Positions 35,170-46,846 are shown, numbered from the stretch's first letter. The stretch is DNA of 64,000 bases from Acorus gramineus (GCA_030737835.1 CM060855.1:4582478-4646477), one strand, 5' to 3'. Numbers and translations are program-made. The notes: generated by a model from the sequence alone, not told the origin.

Positions 35170-35480
35170 ATTTGTTTGATTTATACACTTCATTCACCAC
35201 CTTCATCGTGTTGGGTCCGAGTGCGACCGACATGTCACCCCACCAATCCTCAGCCCCTCCTCCGCGAGCAAGTAAAAGTATTGTATCAGGAGGAACTGGG
35301 TCTTCTCTCCCTCAAAAAGCTCGTAGTGGCGCACTTGAGCCCGCCCTTGAAGTCTTTCGCACAGGGAGGGACTTGGTCCCCTGGTCCTGGTCCAGGACAA
35401 ACACGAAGCTCCGGAGGTTCCAAGCATGGCCTTGGAACCTGCAGTGCCAGAAGACTCGAGCGTAGACATGCAAGAAGAAG
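35170..35480 (-). pseudogene. RING-H2 (ATL-type) E3 ligase pseudogene, 5'-truncated copy
   Basis: On the minus strand the words FFLHVYARVFWH (membrane span end of ATL proteins) and then, across frames, KDFKGG/RLQGRAQV and FEGEKTQFLL appear. These echo the SLPV..F..KDF.DGLECAVCLSE..EGEK.R.LP core of ATL RING-H2 ligases. The cysteine/histidine ligands are mostly lost and frames shift. The tandem junction removed the N-terminal side. Plus-strand ORFs here are shadows. Confidence 0.5.
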
Positions 35481-35496
35481 ATGAAGACCACGATCA

Positions 35497-36308
35497 TGAA
35501 CAAAGAAACAACACGTCTTATAGTATACAAACACAAAGGAATTGTTGGATTCATCGGTTCCCAGAAGATCAGGGTTCATGAACAGATTAACTACACATGG
35601 TGAGATTTCTCTAATCATCAAATCAGGTGTTTGTGTTTGTTCCAGAGAGAGAGAGAGAAAGAGAGAGACCTTGCTTCATCTGGCGATCGCCAGTCGCGTT
35701 AGCAGACACCATTGACGTCTGATGCGGAGAGAGAGAGAGAGAGAGATAGGGTTTTGCGTTTGAACAGCGAGGGCTAGGGTTGTAAGTTGGGCTGGGTCGG
35801 GTTCCTGTGCCCTGTCCAATGGCAACCCAGCCCAGCCCAGCCCAGCCCGAGTTTGAAACCAACCGAGTCGGGTTGGGTCAGGTTCGATTGAAGGGAACCT
35901 CCTTGAATCTTTAAATATACCCCCTCTTAAATGGATAATGATTTAGATGATTTATTTAAATTTATTTGATTTATACACTTCATTCACCACCTTCATCGTG
36001 TTGGGTCCGAGTGCGACCGACATGTCACCCCACCAATCCTCAGCCCCTCCTCCGCGAGCAAGTAAAAGTATTGTATCAGGAGGAACTGGGTCTTCTCTCC
36101 CTCAAAAAGCTCGTAGTGGCGCACTTGAGCCCGCCCTTGAAGTCTTTCGCACAAAAGGCCATGACAGGGAGGGACTTGGTCCCCTGGTCCTGGTCCAGGA
36201 CAAACACGAAGCTCCGGAGGTTCCAAGCATGGCCTTGGGCAGAGGCGCCGCGGTGCCAGAAGACTTGAGTGTAGACATGCAAGAAGAAGACGAAGACCAT
36301 GATCATGA
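35497..36308. repeat. Tandem duplication, copy 2 (both insertion sites empty)
   Basis: Sister of copy 1. The hAT target GTTGTAAG is present once and uninterrupted at 35779-35786, and the TTA target of the MITE once at 35943-35945. Small differences include a 12-bp insertion near 36153 and changed bases near 36240. Sequence homologous to the pseudogene continues to about 36400 beyond the unit. Confidence 0.9.
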
Positions 36309-36395
36309 AGAGGAAAATTATCACGCCAACCATTACTTCTATGCTCACATTGATGGTGATCAATCCTCCCAAACCAGATGGCGTGACAAAGAAAA
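35950..36395 (-). pseudogene. RING-H2 (ATL-type) E3 ligase pseudogene, fuller copy
   Basis: Minus-strand order: a hydrophobic span (EVMVGVIIFLFMIMVFVFF), LHVYTQVFWH, then SLPVMAFCAKDFKGGLKCA, then a frame change into FEGEKTQFLL and a SHSDPT end. This is the ATL layout of membrane span, GLD/SLPV region and RING. There is no in-frame ATG, and the RING ligands are destroyed. A competing plus-strand ORF (35947-36399, 150 aa) has no recognisable domain and is less likely. Confidence 0.55.
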
Positions 36396-36399
36396 CTAG

Positions 36400-38207
36400 G
36401 TCAAATGTTTTGTGAGAGGTATAACATGTGGCATGAAAAGAAAAAAATTCGATTAGGGTATATATATGTGGAAAAAAATTCGATTAGGGTATATATACGT
36501 AGGGCTTTTAAATTACTTGTTCAAAATATGGGGGGCTTACTTATATAAAAGGACTTATTTATAAATTAGAGGGGTGCAAATAGAGTCACCTAACCTCTAT
36601 TTACACCTTTTTCCGTGAAAGTTAAAATATCTATATACATTCAATTTAAATAGATGATGTTCTTTAAATACCCAAAATAAATGGATCTTGGGTCTGCAAG
36701 AGGAAGGGAGAGGAGAGGAGGGAGAGGAGAAGGAGGGGCGAGGCAGGGAGAAAAAGAGCGAGGAAATAGAGAGGAAGAGAAATAGAGAGGAAGAGAGAAG
36801 GAGAGGAGGAAGAGGACTCCACCGCTATTTGTGATGGTGAAGCTGTCCGCACTCCGTCCCCCGCCTTGCCTGCCCTCCTCCTCCTCTTCTCTTCCTCCTC
36901 CTCCTTGAAGGGGAACAATACATGAATAGTTAACTTGAAGGGAAACGGTTGCTGCATCCGAATTTATAGGATACCCACTCTAAAAAAAATTATTTTATAG
37001 GAGAAGGATCATAAAGAAAAAAGAAACTCTCTCCCCCTCTTACACCATGGCGCCCCCCCCCCCCCCCCCCCCCTTTCTTTTTCGCTCTCCCCCTCCTCAT
37101 CCCGTCAACCTCTTTCTATTTTTCAAAAAGAAGAAGAAAAGTTTTAATCAAATATTCACCACACTAACTAGTAGAACATACAATAATAAGACAATCTATC
37201 TATCTATTATATTAACCAAAAGTTTATCATATTTGTTCCTTTATGTGTAATATTTTCATTTTTCAATTTTACCATTGGTCAATTATGATATTTGATTTTA
37301 TATTTAAGGGTGAGAATGAAAAAAATATATTTTACTATTTTGGTGGATAATATGAGATATTCATCAAATCTATCTATCTATATTAATGACATATTGAATG
37401 AATGGTGGTGATCATGCCACATTATTATTATATTGAGATAATCATGGAATATAAGTGATAAATAGATAATTTTGGGTCAAATATGAATTTCAATGTTTTA
37501 GCTCACTTTTTCATCATGTAATAGCCATTTAAATAAAAATATCTTTCCAACGAGCTATTGATTGCCCCAATCAAAGCTATACTTTAAAAGTAATGAATTT
37601 TTAAAGAATTTTCAGAATAATTTAATTCTTGATTTTTTTGTATATATACCCCTAAAAAATCACATTTTAACAAAACATCCCTTATGATTTGTTATTTCCA
37701 ATAATATTATTCAAAATTGTTTAAATTGTATATGAATATAATTTTTTTTTTTATCTATTCAAGCGAAATTATTAGTTTGAGAGTTTCAAATGGGATATTT
37801 TTATAATATAGGGTTGGTTGAAGGGTATATATGTAAAAAATTAATTTTCAACAATAAAATATCTTCTTTATGTATAATTTTAAAATAAATTTTACAAATA
37901 ATTTATTTAATTATTATTAAAATTTTCATTATATTATTCATGTATACATAACATAGAATATTATATTATATATAAATGAATTGAAAAGAATTTAGGGTAT
38001 TGATTGTATGCATTTTTTTCAAAATATTTTTTAAAATTTTACACGCGCATTCGTATATAGAGGAAGACTAATACTCTATTAGTGAAGTGTACAATCAATT
38101 AGATACCTTTTACGTACTAGAAACGAAACTGTAAAATACAGTGTGTGTATTTTCACATTCACAATTATTCTTCCGATCAATCACTATCATGAGTTGCCAA
38201 TTCAAAG
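36400..38207. other. Intergenic DNA with purine tract, C20 run and AT-rich stretch
   Basis: Contains a two-copy repeat of AAAAAATTCGATTAGGGTAT (36439-36505), a polypurine block 36693-36811, a polypyrimidine block 36868-36908, a C run 37054-37074 and then AT-rich DNA. No gene is recognised. Confidence 0.6.
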
Positions 38208-38232
38208 TCTCTTCTCTCTCTCTCTCTCTCTT
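38208..38232 (+). repeat. CT microsatellite in the acyltransferase leader
   Basis: TCTCTC repeat on the sense strand, 60-84 bp before the ATG at 38292. It is preceded by an out-of-frame ATG (38189) whose short ORF would overlap the main start if transcribed. Confidence 0.8.
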
Positions 38233-38291
38233 TAAGCATGACTTCTATTCAGTAAGACATCCAAACCACCAAGCAAACCCCCCTTCAATCA

Positions 38292-41200
38292 ATGGACACC
38301 CAAATCCAAACCCAAATCCAAACGCGTCTACTTGGCGGCACCGAATCAAGCTTTGCCCGTGCTGTTCCCAGCGGCACAGGCATAACCGTCGTCGTCGCCC
38401 ATCTAACCAACCCCCCCATCCCCTCCTCCCTCGAACACGCCCTCCTCTCCCTCCAAACCACTCACCCAATCCTCCGCGCCTCCCTCCAAGACTCCACCCT
38501 CACCATCCCCTCACCGCCCCAACCCCCCGAACTTGAAACCCACGACCCCACATCGACGTCTGACCTCCTCGCGCCCCTCGCGCGCGCACCCGACGCGCCG
38601 CAGCCCCCTCTCCACCTCCTCCTCGAACGCGAGCTCTCCCGCAACCCCTGGGCCTCCCCCGTCCCCGTCCCCGTCCCCGCCCCCGCCCCCGCCCCCGCGC
38701 GCGTCATGCACGCCACGCTCTACGCGCTGCCCGCGCGGTCCGAGGCCGTGCTCGCGCTCAGGTTCCACGCGTCGGTGTGCGACCGCACGTCGGCCGCGAC
38801 CGCGATGCGCGAGGTGTTGGGCGCGCTGCGCGGGGGCGGGGGCGGGGACGGGGCGGTGAGTCCGGCGATGGAGGATGTGATTCCGAGCGAGAGCGCGTGG
38901 AAGCCGTTTTGGGCTCGGGGGATGGACCTTGTGGGTTACTCGGTGAACGCGTTCCGATCGGCGAACCTGGCTTTCGAGGATGCGAGGTTCGATGACCGGT
39001 CGTCGGAGATGGTGAGGGTGAGTTTTGGATTGGAGGAGAGCGAGAGGATCATCAATGTAAGTGTCCCTATTTAAAGTTATAATTGATTTTGATTCGATTC
39101 AAGGGAGTGTCCTATTTAAAGTTAGAGTTGATTTTGGTTCAATTCAAGGGCTATTGAATGTGGATTTGGGGAGATGATGGGTTTGTAGGTATTTGATTTC
39201 TTCATGTCCATTTTCAAATGGAAAAAAAATCTGCAGCTTAATTAAAAGCTTCATACACATTTTTATAAATTAATGTTTAAGATAGCTTTTTCATAATCTG
39301 TGGAGAGACAGTTCCTTCAAAATTCAGTTTTAAACTTAACTTTTGAGAAAAAGCTAATTCTCAAATTTGCATCCTAACGTCAATCATCAAATTGATTCTA
39401 AATTGCTGTTATTAAATTTTAGATATTATTTTTAAATTTTAGTTTCTGTGTGTTGAAATTTAAAAGAAGAATTTTTACCAGAAAAATAATTGAAAGTGTA
39501 AAAAGTTATTTTTGAAAATTAACTCCAAATGAGAAGTAAGAATAGTTGGTTCAAATCAATTCACATCTTATTATTATTTTTTTAGTGTAATCTTCACATC
39601 ATATATCAATGTCATGCAATAGATTTGAAACATATAGTTTTTTTTTTGGCATTAAATTAATTAAGCTTCAAGCATGAATGATTTGTTGAATGCTTTGATT
39701 AGAATGATGTATATATATGATTGAGTTTCAATTTGTTTGATTAATGAATAGAGAACCCAAACAACATGATGCATCATCAAACGATCTAGATTTACATGAT
39801 AATAACATGTGGGAGGGTTCATGTTAGGTCCAATGCGTTTGTGATCGTCCGATTTTTTCATTTCAAAATAGAAATTGTGATTTAGGGTCTGTTTGAAAAC
39901 ACATATGAAAAATAAGATTTTGAATAAAGTGGCTTAAATAGACTTGATTCCTGGAAAGCGAATTTTTTTCGTTTTTTAAAAATTAACTTTTTTGAACTAA
40001 AAGCTGAAAGCAACTTTTTAATTAAAACAGCTTTTTAAAATGCATTTGACAATACTTTTTAACTTTTTGCTTAATAAAAAATGAAATCGCTTTTAAAAAG
40101 CTAAATCAAACGGGGCCTCAGATAGTTTATAAGATTTTAAAATTAAAATTAGAATAAAATTAAATTTTAAAATTAAAATTAGAATAAAATTAAATTTTAA
40201 CCCTTTTTTTATATTCAATTAAATTGCATATCTTAAAGTGATAAGATCAGACGATCACGAGTACATTATACCTCATCCGGGATGGTTCGATTGGATACTG
40301 TGGTGTGTCACATGTGTGAATCATTGCACACCACAAGTGACTTCTTATCTATCTAGAATTCTTTTGTAGGGACATCTTAGTTTACTTTCAATGTTATCCT
40401 ACATATTCTTGTCTTATGCATTGATTGGTGTGACATTGGTTTATATTGGCATGTTGTGATTTTCAACAGCAATTGCCATCTCATTGGGTGATGGAGGACA
40501 CGTCTTGAATTTGAAGTCACCAAATAGAATTAAAATTAGGGAAAAATCCAAATAAACCCCTACTAACTGCCTAAAATTCATATAACCCCCTCACTTTTCT
40601 TAAAGTCTATATAACTCCCTGAAAATACTTATGTAAATTCAAATAACCCACTGAGTTAAACTTTTATTGACAGATAAGGAATATTCAGTGAATATTCCAT
40701 TTGGTTAACCTTGATTGAAAATACAGAATACTAAAAATCTTTTATAATTTATTAAAAATGTGAAAAACCCTTTGTAAACGATAATTTTATCCCTCCAAAT
40801 AGATTATAAAACCCTATCTAGAGGGACAAAATCATTATTTACATAGAATTTTTTGCATATTTATCATATTGTAGGAGGTTTTTAGTATACTATGTTTTTA
40901 ACCATGGTTAAACAATCAGAATACTCATCACCTGTCAATGGAAATTTAACTCAGGGGGCTATTTAAATTTATATAAATGTTTTTAAAGAGTTATACGAAT
41001 TTTAAGAAACATCAGGGGGTTATATGCATTTCGGACAGTTTATAGGGGGCTATATGAATGTTTTTCTTAAAATTAATAATTCTTTTAGTAGGATGTCCTG
41101 TGGCCCATGACAGGGCTATTTCAACCAAAACGACAATCAGATGCAGTAAAATTCAATAAAGGGAATTCGATTTCAGAATCCAACAAATGATGAATATATG

Positions 41201-42934
41201 AGATAATGTGTGCTCCTTGCATACTTGGATATGCTTGTGCATTTTAGAGTTAGGTTACATAAAGTGCATTGAGTGATAAAGTGGAGACTGCATAAATGAT
41301 TGATAGTACCAATGCCCTTGTTCAATATCAATGTGTAGGCATGTCAAGTGAGAGGCATCAAACTGTGTGGAGCTCTTGTGGCTGCTGCTCTAATGGCTGC
41401 ACATGCATCAAAGAACTTGGAACAGGACCAACCTGAGACTTACTCCGTCGTCGCCCTCGTCGACTGTCGAAAAATCCTTCAACCGCCTCTCGACGAGCAT
41501 GCTGTTGGTGAGCCCCCATGATTTCTTTTTCGATTACAATTGAATCCTCATTTGATATATACACAAATTATTGGAACAAGTCTCCGTGTTAGTAAATAAA
41601 TAAAATAGATACTATATATATAGGTACTTGTACAAACAGATTAAAAATTATATGCTTTATTAAAATAAGTATATACCTCGTTAGTAAAATGAGAATGTAA
41701 AGGGGGTTGTATATAAGGATTATGTGTAGCCTAGTGATAAAGTCATTGGGATTAGTGGGGGCAGCTACCCCCACTCAGGTGTTTATATATATATATATAA
41801 AATTGATGGATTTAATTAGATAAGAAAGGTTATTATTTTTATTTATTTATTTGCTTGGTGACTGCTAGTTTTAATTGTTGGTTGAATTGTTTATAATATT
41901 GATGAAAGTAACATGTAATATTGTATTTTGAAGTTCATCCCCCATTTGGTTCACATATAGGTTATATAGTCAGGCATCAAATAGTTGGTATACATGATGA
42001 TCTATTTTTTTATATTCTTTTCTTTGTTTGAACAAATTTCTTTGTGTTTATAGACTCATACTATGTCCCCTTTGAATTGTAAATGAGCTTCATAGTGAAG
42101 AACTGTAAAAGATATGATTGACATCTTTCTTTTGTTTTGTTTAATTTTGTAAGCACTTTATAATACTAGGTCATTGGTCCTCTTTTGTATTCAGTAAAAA
42201 TGGATCTCTATTTTTTTAAAAAAAATTGTATCATTTAACTTTTTATTGTTTAAGAAAATTTCTATAGTTTTACTTAAAGTTGCTCCCCATAGTTTGAGAT
42301 TCTGTGTTAGTCCCCCAACAAAGATATGACACATATCCACAATTATCACAAAAATCTCATACATTAAACATGTGAAATAACACTTGTCAATCCTTCATTG
42401 GAAACTGACAACAAATGATGAAATCCAACACTAACTGTAATGTATGATACATGCATAATACATGTGATCTCACAAGACCACACAATTACAGGGTTTTACC
42501 ACTCCGGAATCCTGAACACACACACAGTAAAAGCTGGTGAAGACCTATGGGAGGTGGCCCATAGGTGCTACAAAACCTTCTCAGACTCCAAGGCCTCCAA
42601 CAAGCACTTCTCTGACGTGGGAGACCTAAACTTCCTCATGTGCAAGGCCATCGACAACCCCTCCCTCACCCCCTCCTCCTCCATGAGGACCGCCTTACTC
42701 TCCGTCTTCGAGGATCCGTTAATCATCGACGATGGCGAGGAGAAGGAGTTTGGGGTGACGGATTGGATCGGGTGCTCCTCCGTCCATGGAGTCGGACCGT
42801 CATTGGGCGTATTCGATACGGTTCGGGACGGGCGGCTCGAATGCGTGTTCGTTTATCCGGTGCCATTGCATTCCAGGAGGCAGGTGGAGGGGCTCACAGA
42901 CTATATGAAGAGGATGCTCATTGAAGCGATATAA
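38292..42934 (+). CDS. CoA-dependent acyltransferase / condensation-fold protein, 3 exons, 458 aa
   Basis: Exons 38292-39056, 41339-41507 and 42492-42934; phases agree. The N-terminal region (GTESSFARAVPSGTG..., LEHALLSLQTTHPILRASL) and the C-terminal GPSLGVFDTVRDGRLECVFVYPVPLHSRRQ resemble plant proteins of the chloramphenicol-acetyltransferase/condensation superfamily (alcohol acetyltransferase-like). The expected active-site motif is HASVCD at residues 159-164. It has four residues between His and Asp instead of the three in HxxxD, so activity is uncertain. A PVPVPVPAPAPAPA stretch (124-136) sits in a very GC-rich exon 1. Exon 2 encodes KLCGALVAAALMAAH. Intron 1 carries a MITE and a Mutator-like element. 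The substrate is unknown. Confidence 0.82.
39890..40118. mobile_element. MITE in acyltransferase intron 1
   Basis: Left GGGTCTGTTTGAAAAC and right TCAAACGGGGCC are imperfect inverted ends with internal AAGCTTTTT-type words, like the Tourist-like elements nearby. No clean duplication of a target site was identified. Confidence 0.5.
40132..40198. repeat. 30-bp tandem duplication
   Basis: Two copies of TTTTAAAATTAAAATTAGAA-containing units in tandem in intron 1 of the acyltransferase gene. Confidence 0.8.
40539..41066. mobile_element. Mutator-like foldback element (528 bp), perfect 9-bp target duplication
   Basis: Inserted in acyltransferase intron 1. Ends GGGAAAAATCCAAATAAACC and its inverted counterpart at 41035-41066, with the arms inverted over nearly the whole length. 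Flanks TTAAAATTA at 40530-40538 and 41067-41075 are identical. It belongs to the family of the elements at 26098-26460 and 49222-49755. Confidence 0.85.
41508..42491 (+). other. Acyltransferase intron 2
   Basis: AT-rich intron. Bases 41720-41780 hold a tRNA/SINE-like head (TAGCCTAGTGATAAAG then CCCCCACTCAGGTG) without a clear tail. No coding content. Confidence 0.5.
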
Positions 42935-43104
42935 GTTATTATGGTATAGATGACTTTTTAATAGAACAAGACATTTTTTTGTTTAATTGCGTTTTTAATT
43001 AGTTTTGTTAAAAACTAATAATAAAATTTTTGTTATTTGATTAATTAGGAATAAAATATAGATAAAAGATGAATAAAAAGAACATTGTTGTGACGTTCGA
43101 AAAT

Positions 43105-43165
43105 ATGCAAGTGAAGTGGAGGAGCTCATGGAGGACATGTAGAGGATACTCATTGAAGGGAGCTG
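43105..43165 (+). pseudogene. Duplicated relic of the acyltransferase 3' end
   Basis: GTGGAGGAGCTCATGGAGG, then an ATGTAGAGGATACTCATTGAAG-type stretch, mirrors the gene's own last codons (GTGGAGGGGCTCACAGACTA, then MKRMLIEAI). It is about 230 bp downstream and now has an in-frame stop. It is probably a partial tandem duplication. Confidence 0.6.
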
Positions 43166-43300
43166 TGATGGTTTGGGAAAAGCATGTACTGTCTTATTGA
43201 TCACAGGTACTTGCAATGACTATTAGTGAAAAATACAATGTATGGGGCTTTAGATTGATTGAAGTAAACAGTTGTGATGTTTCAAGTTTTTGAATTTACG

Positions 43301-44392
43301 GGGGAATTGTTCAAATATCCCTTCGTTAAGGTTCAATTTTTTTTTTTCTGTCTCCAGACTTTTTTTTATTTTTTATTTATCACTGAAATCTGATCCTATT
43401 TTTTTTTACACCTGAATTTTTATAATACCCAAACTATTCCTTACAGACAGAGTAATAGAAATACAAAAATATAATGTGATACAAATAGAAATTATATACA
43501 TAGTTACATATATTTAATAGTTATCTATAAAAATATTAAAGTACGCAAAGATGTTTATACACAAAATGGTCATATATACATTCTCAATGTTATTACATTA
43601 TCATTTGTAAATGCATTCAATGTACACAAAATTGTTATAGATACAATCTCAAAGTTTCGTTAAAATAGATACATCAATTGCTTGAATTACGACATTTTCT
43701 TCAAATCTTAATGATTAATTGTTATCTCCCCCTTAATCCCCTTCATGTCTCTTGGGTAAAATGAAACAAGATTATCGAACTAGACATTCAATGTACTTCA
43801 TAACGAAGAACGAGTTTTTCAAGCTATATCAAAAATACAACAATCAAGCACTTAAATAAATTTTTATTTAACAATATGAACAAAATTAGTAATAGCATGA
43901 ATCTGAACTGAAAATCTATGAACAATTGTAATATTTTAATAAAATTATTTCTTGATCCATGTACTTAACAATTACTCAAATTAACATTTACATAACAACT
44001 ATAACAAAAACTACCAATGTGATACCCAATGACATAATCTACTATTTACATAATAGAAATATAATATCTTCTATTATTCTTATAACAATTACAACAGAAA
44101 TTACAATAACTATAATTTACACAACAAATATGTAATATCATACATAGAACTAAACTAAGGACATTTAAATTACAGAAAATATATTAACTGATTACATAAA
44201 TGTAACGATCAATTACAGAAATGTAATACTAATTTACAGATGGGGGTGGTTTAGGTATAAAAAATGAGGTGGCACAGGTCTACGGGCAAAAAAAAAAAAG
44301 ACCAGATTTCAGGGGTAAATAATAATAATAAAAAAAGTCCGAGGTAGAAAAAAATTAGACCCTTAATCAAGGGGTATTTGAATAATTTCCCC
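43301..44392. mobile_element. Long-inverted-repeat element (about 1.1 kb)
   Basis: Left GGGGAATTGTTCAAATATCCC-type end and right GGGGTATTTGAATAATTTCCCC-type end form inverted repeats of about 100 bp, including the CTGAAATCTG words. The target duplication is not clear. No ORF of known type. Probably Mutator-like or an unclassified foldback. Confidence 0.6.
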
Positions 44393-44769
44393 AATTTTTT
44401 ATCAACATTGTTGTACATTTTTTTTTTCAGATTTAATTCCAATCTTATATATCTCATTAATGTAATGTACTCACATTAACGAAGTATATACATTGTTAAA
44501 TTTTTTATATATTTTCAATAAATGTGTGTGTGTATGTATGTGTGTGTGTGTATATATATATATATATAACAAGATCATGTAAAGAAGAGAAATGCTTAGA
44601 ACAATGACATTTTGATTTGAGAGGTGTGGAGGAAGTTGCAAATCAAAAGGTGAAAGATCTCATCATCACCAAAGAACATGTAATAAAGATGAAATAATTG
44701 ATTTTGATATTACGAAAATAATTAGGAGAATCATATTACATTGATTTCTCTTTATTTTTGAATATATAT

Positions 44770-45460
44770 GAGATATATATAGTCATAAATGACTCTTCAT
44801 TACTTGAGAAATAAGTTAATATGTATTTGAACATAATATGAGCTATTTTAGTAATGTTTAGATGATGTTTTAATAGCTCTAATTATTAGATCTAAATCAT
44901 GATGTATTTTTTATAGATTTTCTAGATCTTTATTTTTCTTGTTTTCAAAATCACAATACCTTATATAAAGTAGTAAGGGTTGTATACAAATCGATTCAAT
45001 CAATAAAAAGAGTAGTCCCACAAAAAAAGTGTGTTCTCTTGTGTTTTCTTTGGTGAGAGTGGTGTGGTGTATTAGAAATGTCAACAAGTGGTTTCGGAGC
45101 GATATCAATAATTGGTATCAGAGCTATAAATAAAAGCATGTGGAGGCCACTTGTCGGTGTTTCTAATACACCACACCACTCTCAACAAAGAAGACACAAG
45201 AAAAACATGAACACTTTTATGGGACTACTTATCCTTTTCTTGATTGAATTGATCTATTCACAACCTTTCATATCTTTATATAGGGTGATGTGACTTGTAG
45301 AACAAGAAAAAAAAATCTAGAAAAAATTCATAAAAATTCATATCCAATAATTAGGGCCATTAAAACACCATCGAAACACTCCTAAAATAGCCCATAGTAT
45401 GTTCAAATATATACTAACTTATACCCTAAATAATGGAGAGTCATTTATGACTATATATAT
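44770..45460. mobile_element. Inverted pair of LTR fragments around a tRNA-Met primer site
   Basis: Arms 44770-45085 and 45150-45460 are inverted copies: the GTGGTGTGGTGTATTAGAAA word against TTTCTAATACACCACACCAC, and CATAAATGACTC against GAGTCATTTATG. Between them TGGTATCAGAGC (45113-45124) is the standard initiator-Met-tRNA primer-binding site of plant LTR retrotransposons. No gag or pol remains. Confidence 0.7.
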
Positions 45461-45599
45461 ATATATTTTTTTTTTTTCTAAAGAAAAAAAATGATAAATT
45501 TCCTTATTTTTTGAGGGTTTTTATTTTTAGATTTTTGTAAGTGTTCTCTCTTTTTGTGCATCCATTCCTTTTTAGAGGATCTCACATGTAATACATGTG

Positions 45600-46792
45600 T
45601 ATTTTCTCTTATTTATATATTTGATTTAAATATATAAATAAGATAATTGAATAAAATGAGTTCATTTTATGTGTATTTAACTTTTGTCCCACTAGATGCA
45701 TCCTTATGGGCCCTGTTTAGTTTGAAATTTTATTGTAAAAAAAGCTAAAAAAGTCATTCTATATTTTTTTTGGGAGATCTTTAAGATCTCAAGAATAAAT
45801 GGTGTTACAATCTCATAAATTCCAGAGCTCAAAAGATTAGGTTTTGAGGTTTAATTGTTATTGGTTCCAGGGACCTAGTTGTGAATCCTGAATTTCTTAT
45901 AATAGGTTGTGAGAACCTATTTGTAATTCCAGAGCTCAAAAGATTAGGTTTTGAGGTTTGATTGTTATTGGTTCTAGAGACATAGTTGTGAATCCTGAAT
46001 TTCTTATAATATAGGTTGTGAGAACCTATCTATAATTTTTACAGGGATCCATTTATAAAACAGAAATAATTCAGGGGATGTTTTGTAACTTTTCAACACC
46101 TCCCAACCACTATAAAATTGAGTTTTCGGTACGGTTAGCTACCTATTTTAATGTGATGATTTCAAATTTTAATTAATGAATATTTTTAAAAATAAACATA
46201 TCATACATAATTGCATTATAGTTAATATTATATATTTGATTGATTTTTTTATTAGATATATATGATATGATAATTTAAAATTATAATTGTCCTTTCCTCT
46301 TTTCCTCTTTAATTATTCATATATTTGAAAAATATATTGGGATTTGGATTAAAAAGGGGAATATATGGAAAACCAAAGAGGAAAGGAGAATCAAGGACAA
46401 TCATAATTTTAAATTATGATCCCATATATCTAATAAAAAATAATTAAATATACATTATTAATTGTAATGCAATTATATATGACATGCTTATTTTAAAAAA
46501 TATTCATTAATTAAAAATTGAAATCACTACATTAAGATTAGGAAACTAATCCTAACTGCAAAAAGGACAACTTACAAAACAGTACATAAATTATTTCTGG
46601 TTTACACATAGGTTCCTATATGAATTATAAAGAGGTCCCTATAACCTATTCTTGTAATTCAGGATTCACAATTAGATCCCTGAAACCAATAACAATCAAG
46701 CCTCATACTCTGTTCCTTCATGCACTGAAATTTATGAGGTTGTAATCATTTATTCTTGAGATCTTAAAGATCTCCAAATAAATAAATAAATA

Positions 46793-46846
<54 letters not shown>

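Larger units (their letters stand above)
32724..35496. repeat. Tandem duplication, copy 1 (carries two transposon insertions)
   Basis: Matches copy 2 (35497 to about 36308) through the words GAACAAAGAAACAACACG, the GA-repeat leader, AACAGCGAGGGCTAGGG and the CAGCCCAGCCC tract, then the RING-H2 pseudogene part. Removing the hAT (33014-34701 plus one 8-bp copy) and the MITE (34874-35152 plus one TTA) leaves about 795 bp, close to the length of copy 2. Confidence 0.9.

Noticed and set aside
35947..36399. Plus-strand 150-residue ORF with acidic His-rich end
   Set aside because: No known domain; the minus strand retains RING-H2/ATL words, so this is more likely a shadow.
41720..41780. tRNA-like head in the acyltransferase intron
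   Set aside because: No complete cloverleaf, B box or tail could be assembled by eye; perhaps a truncated SINE.
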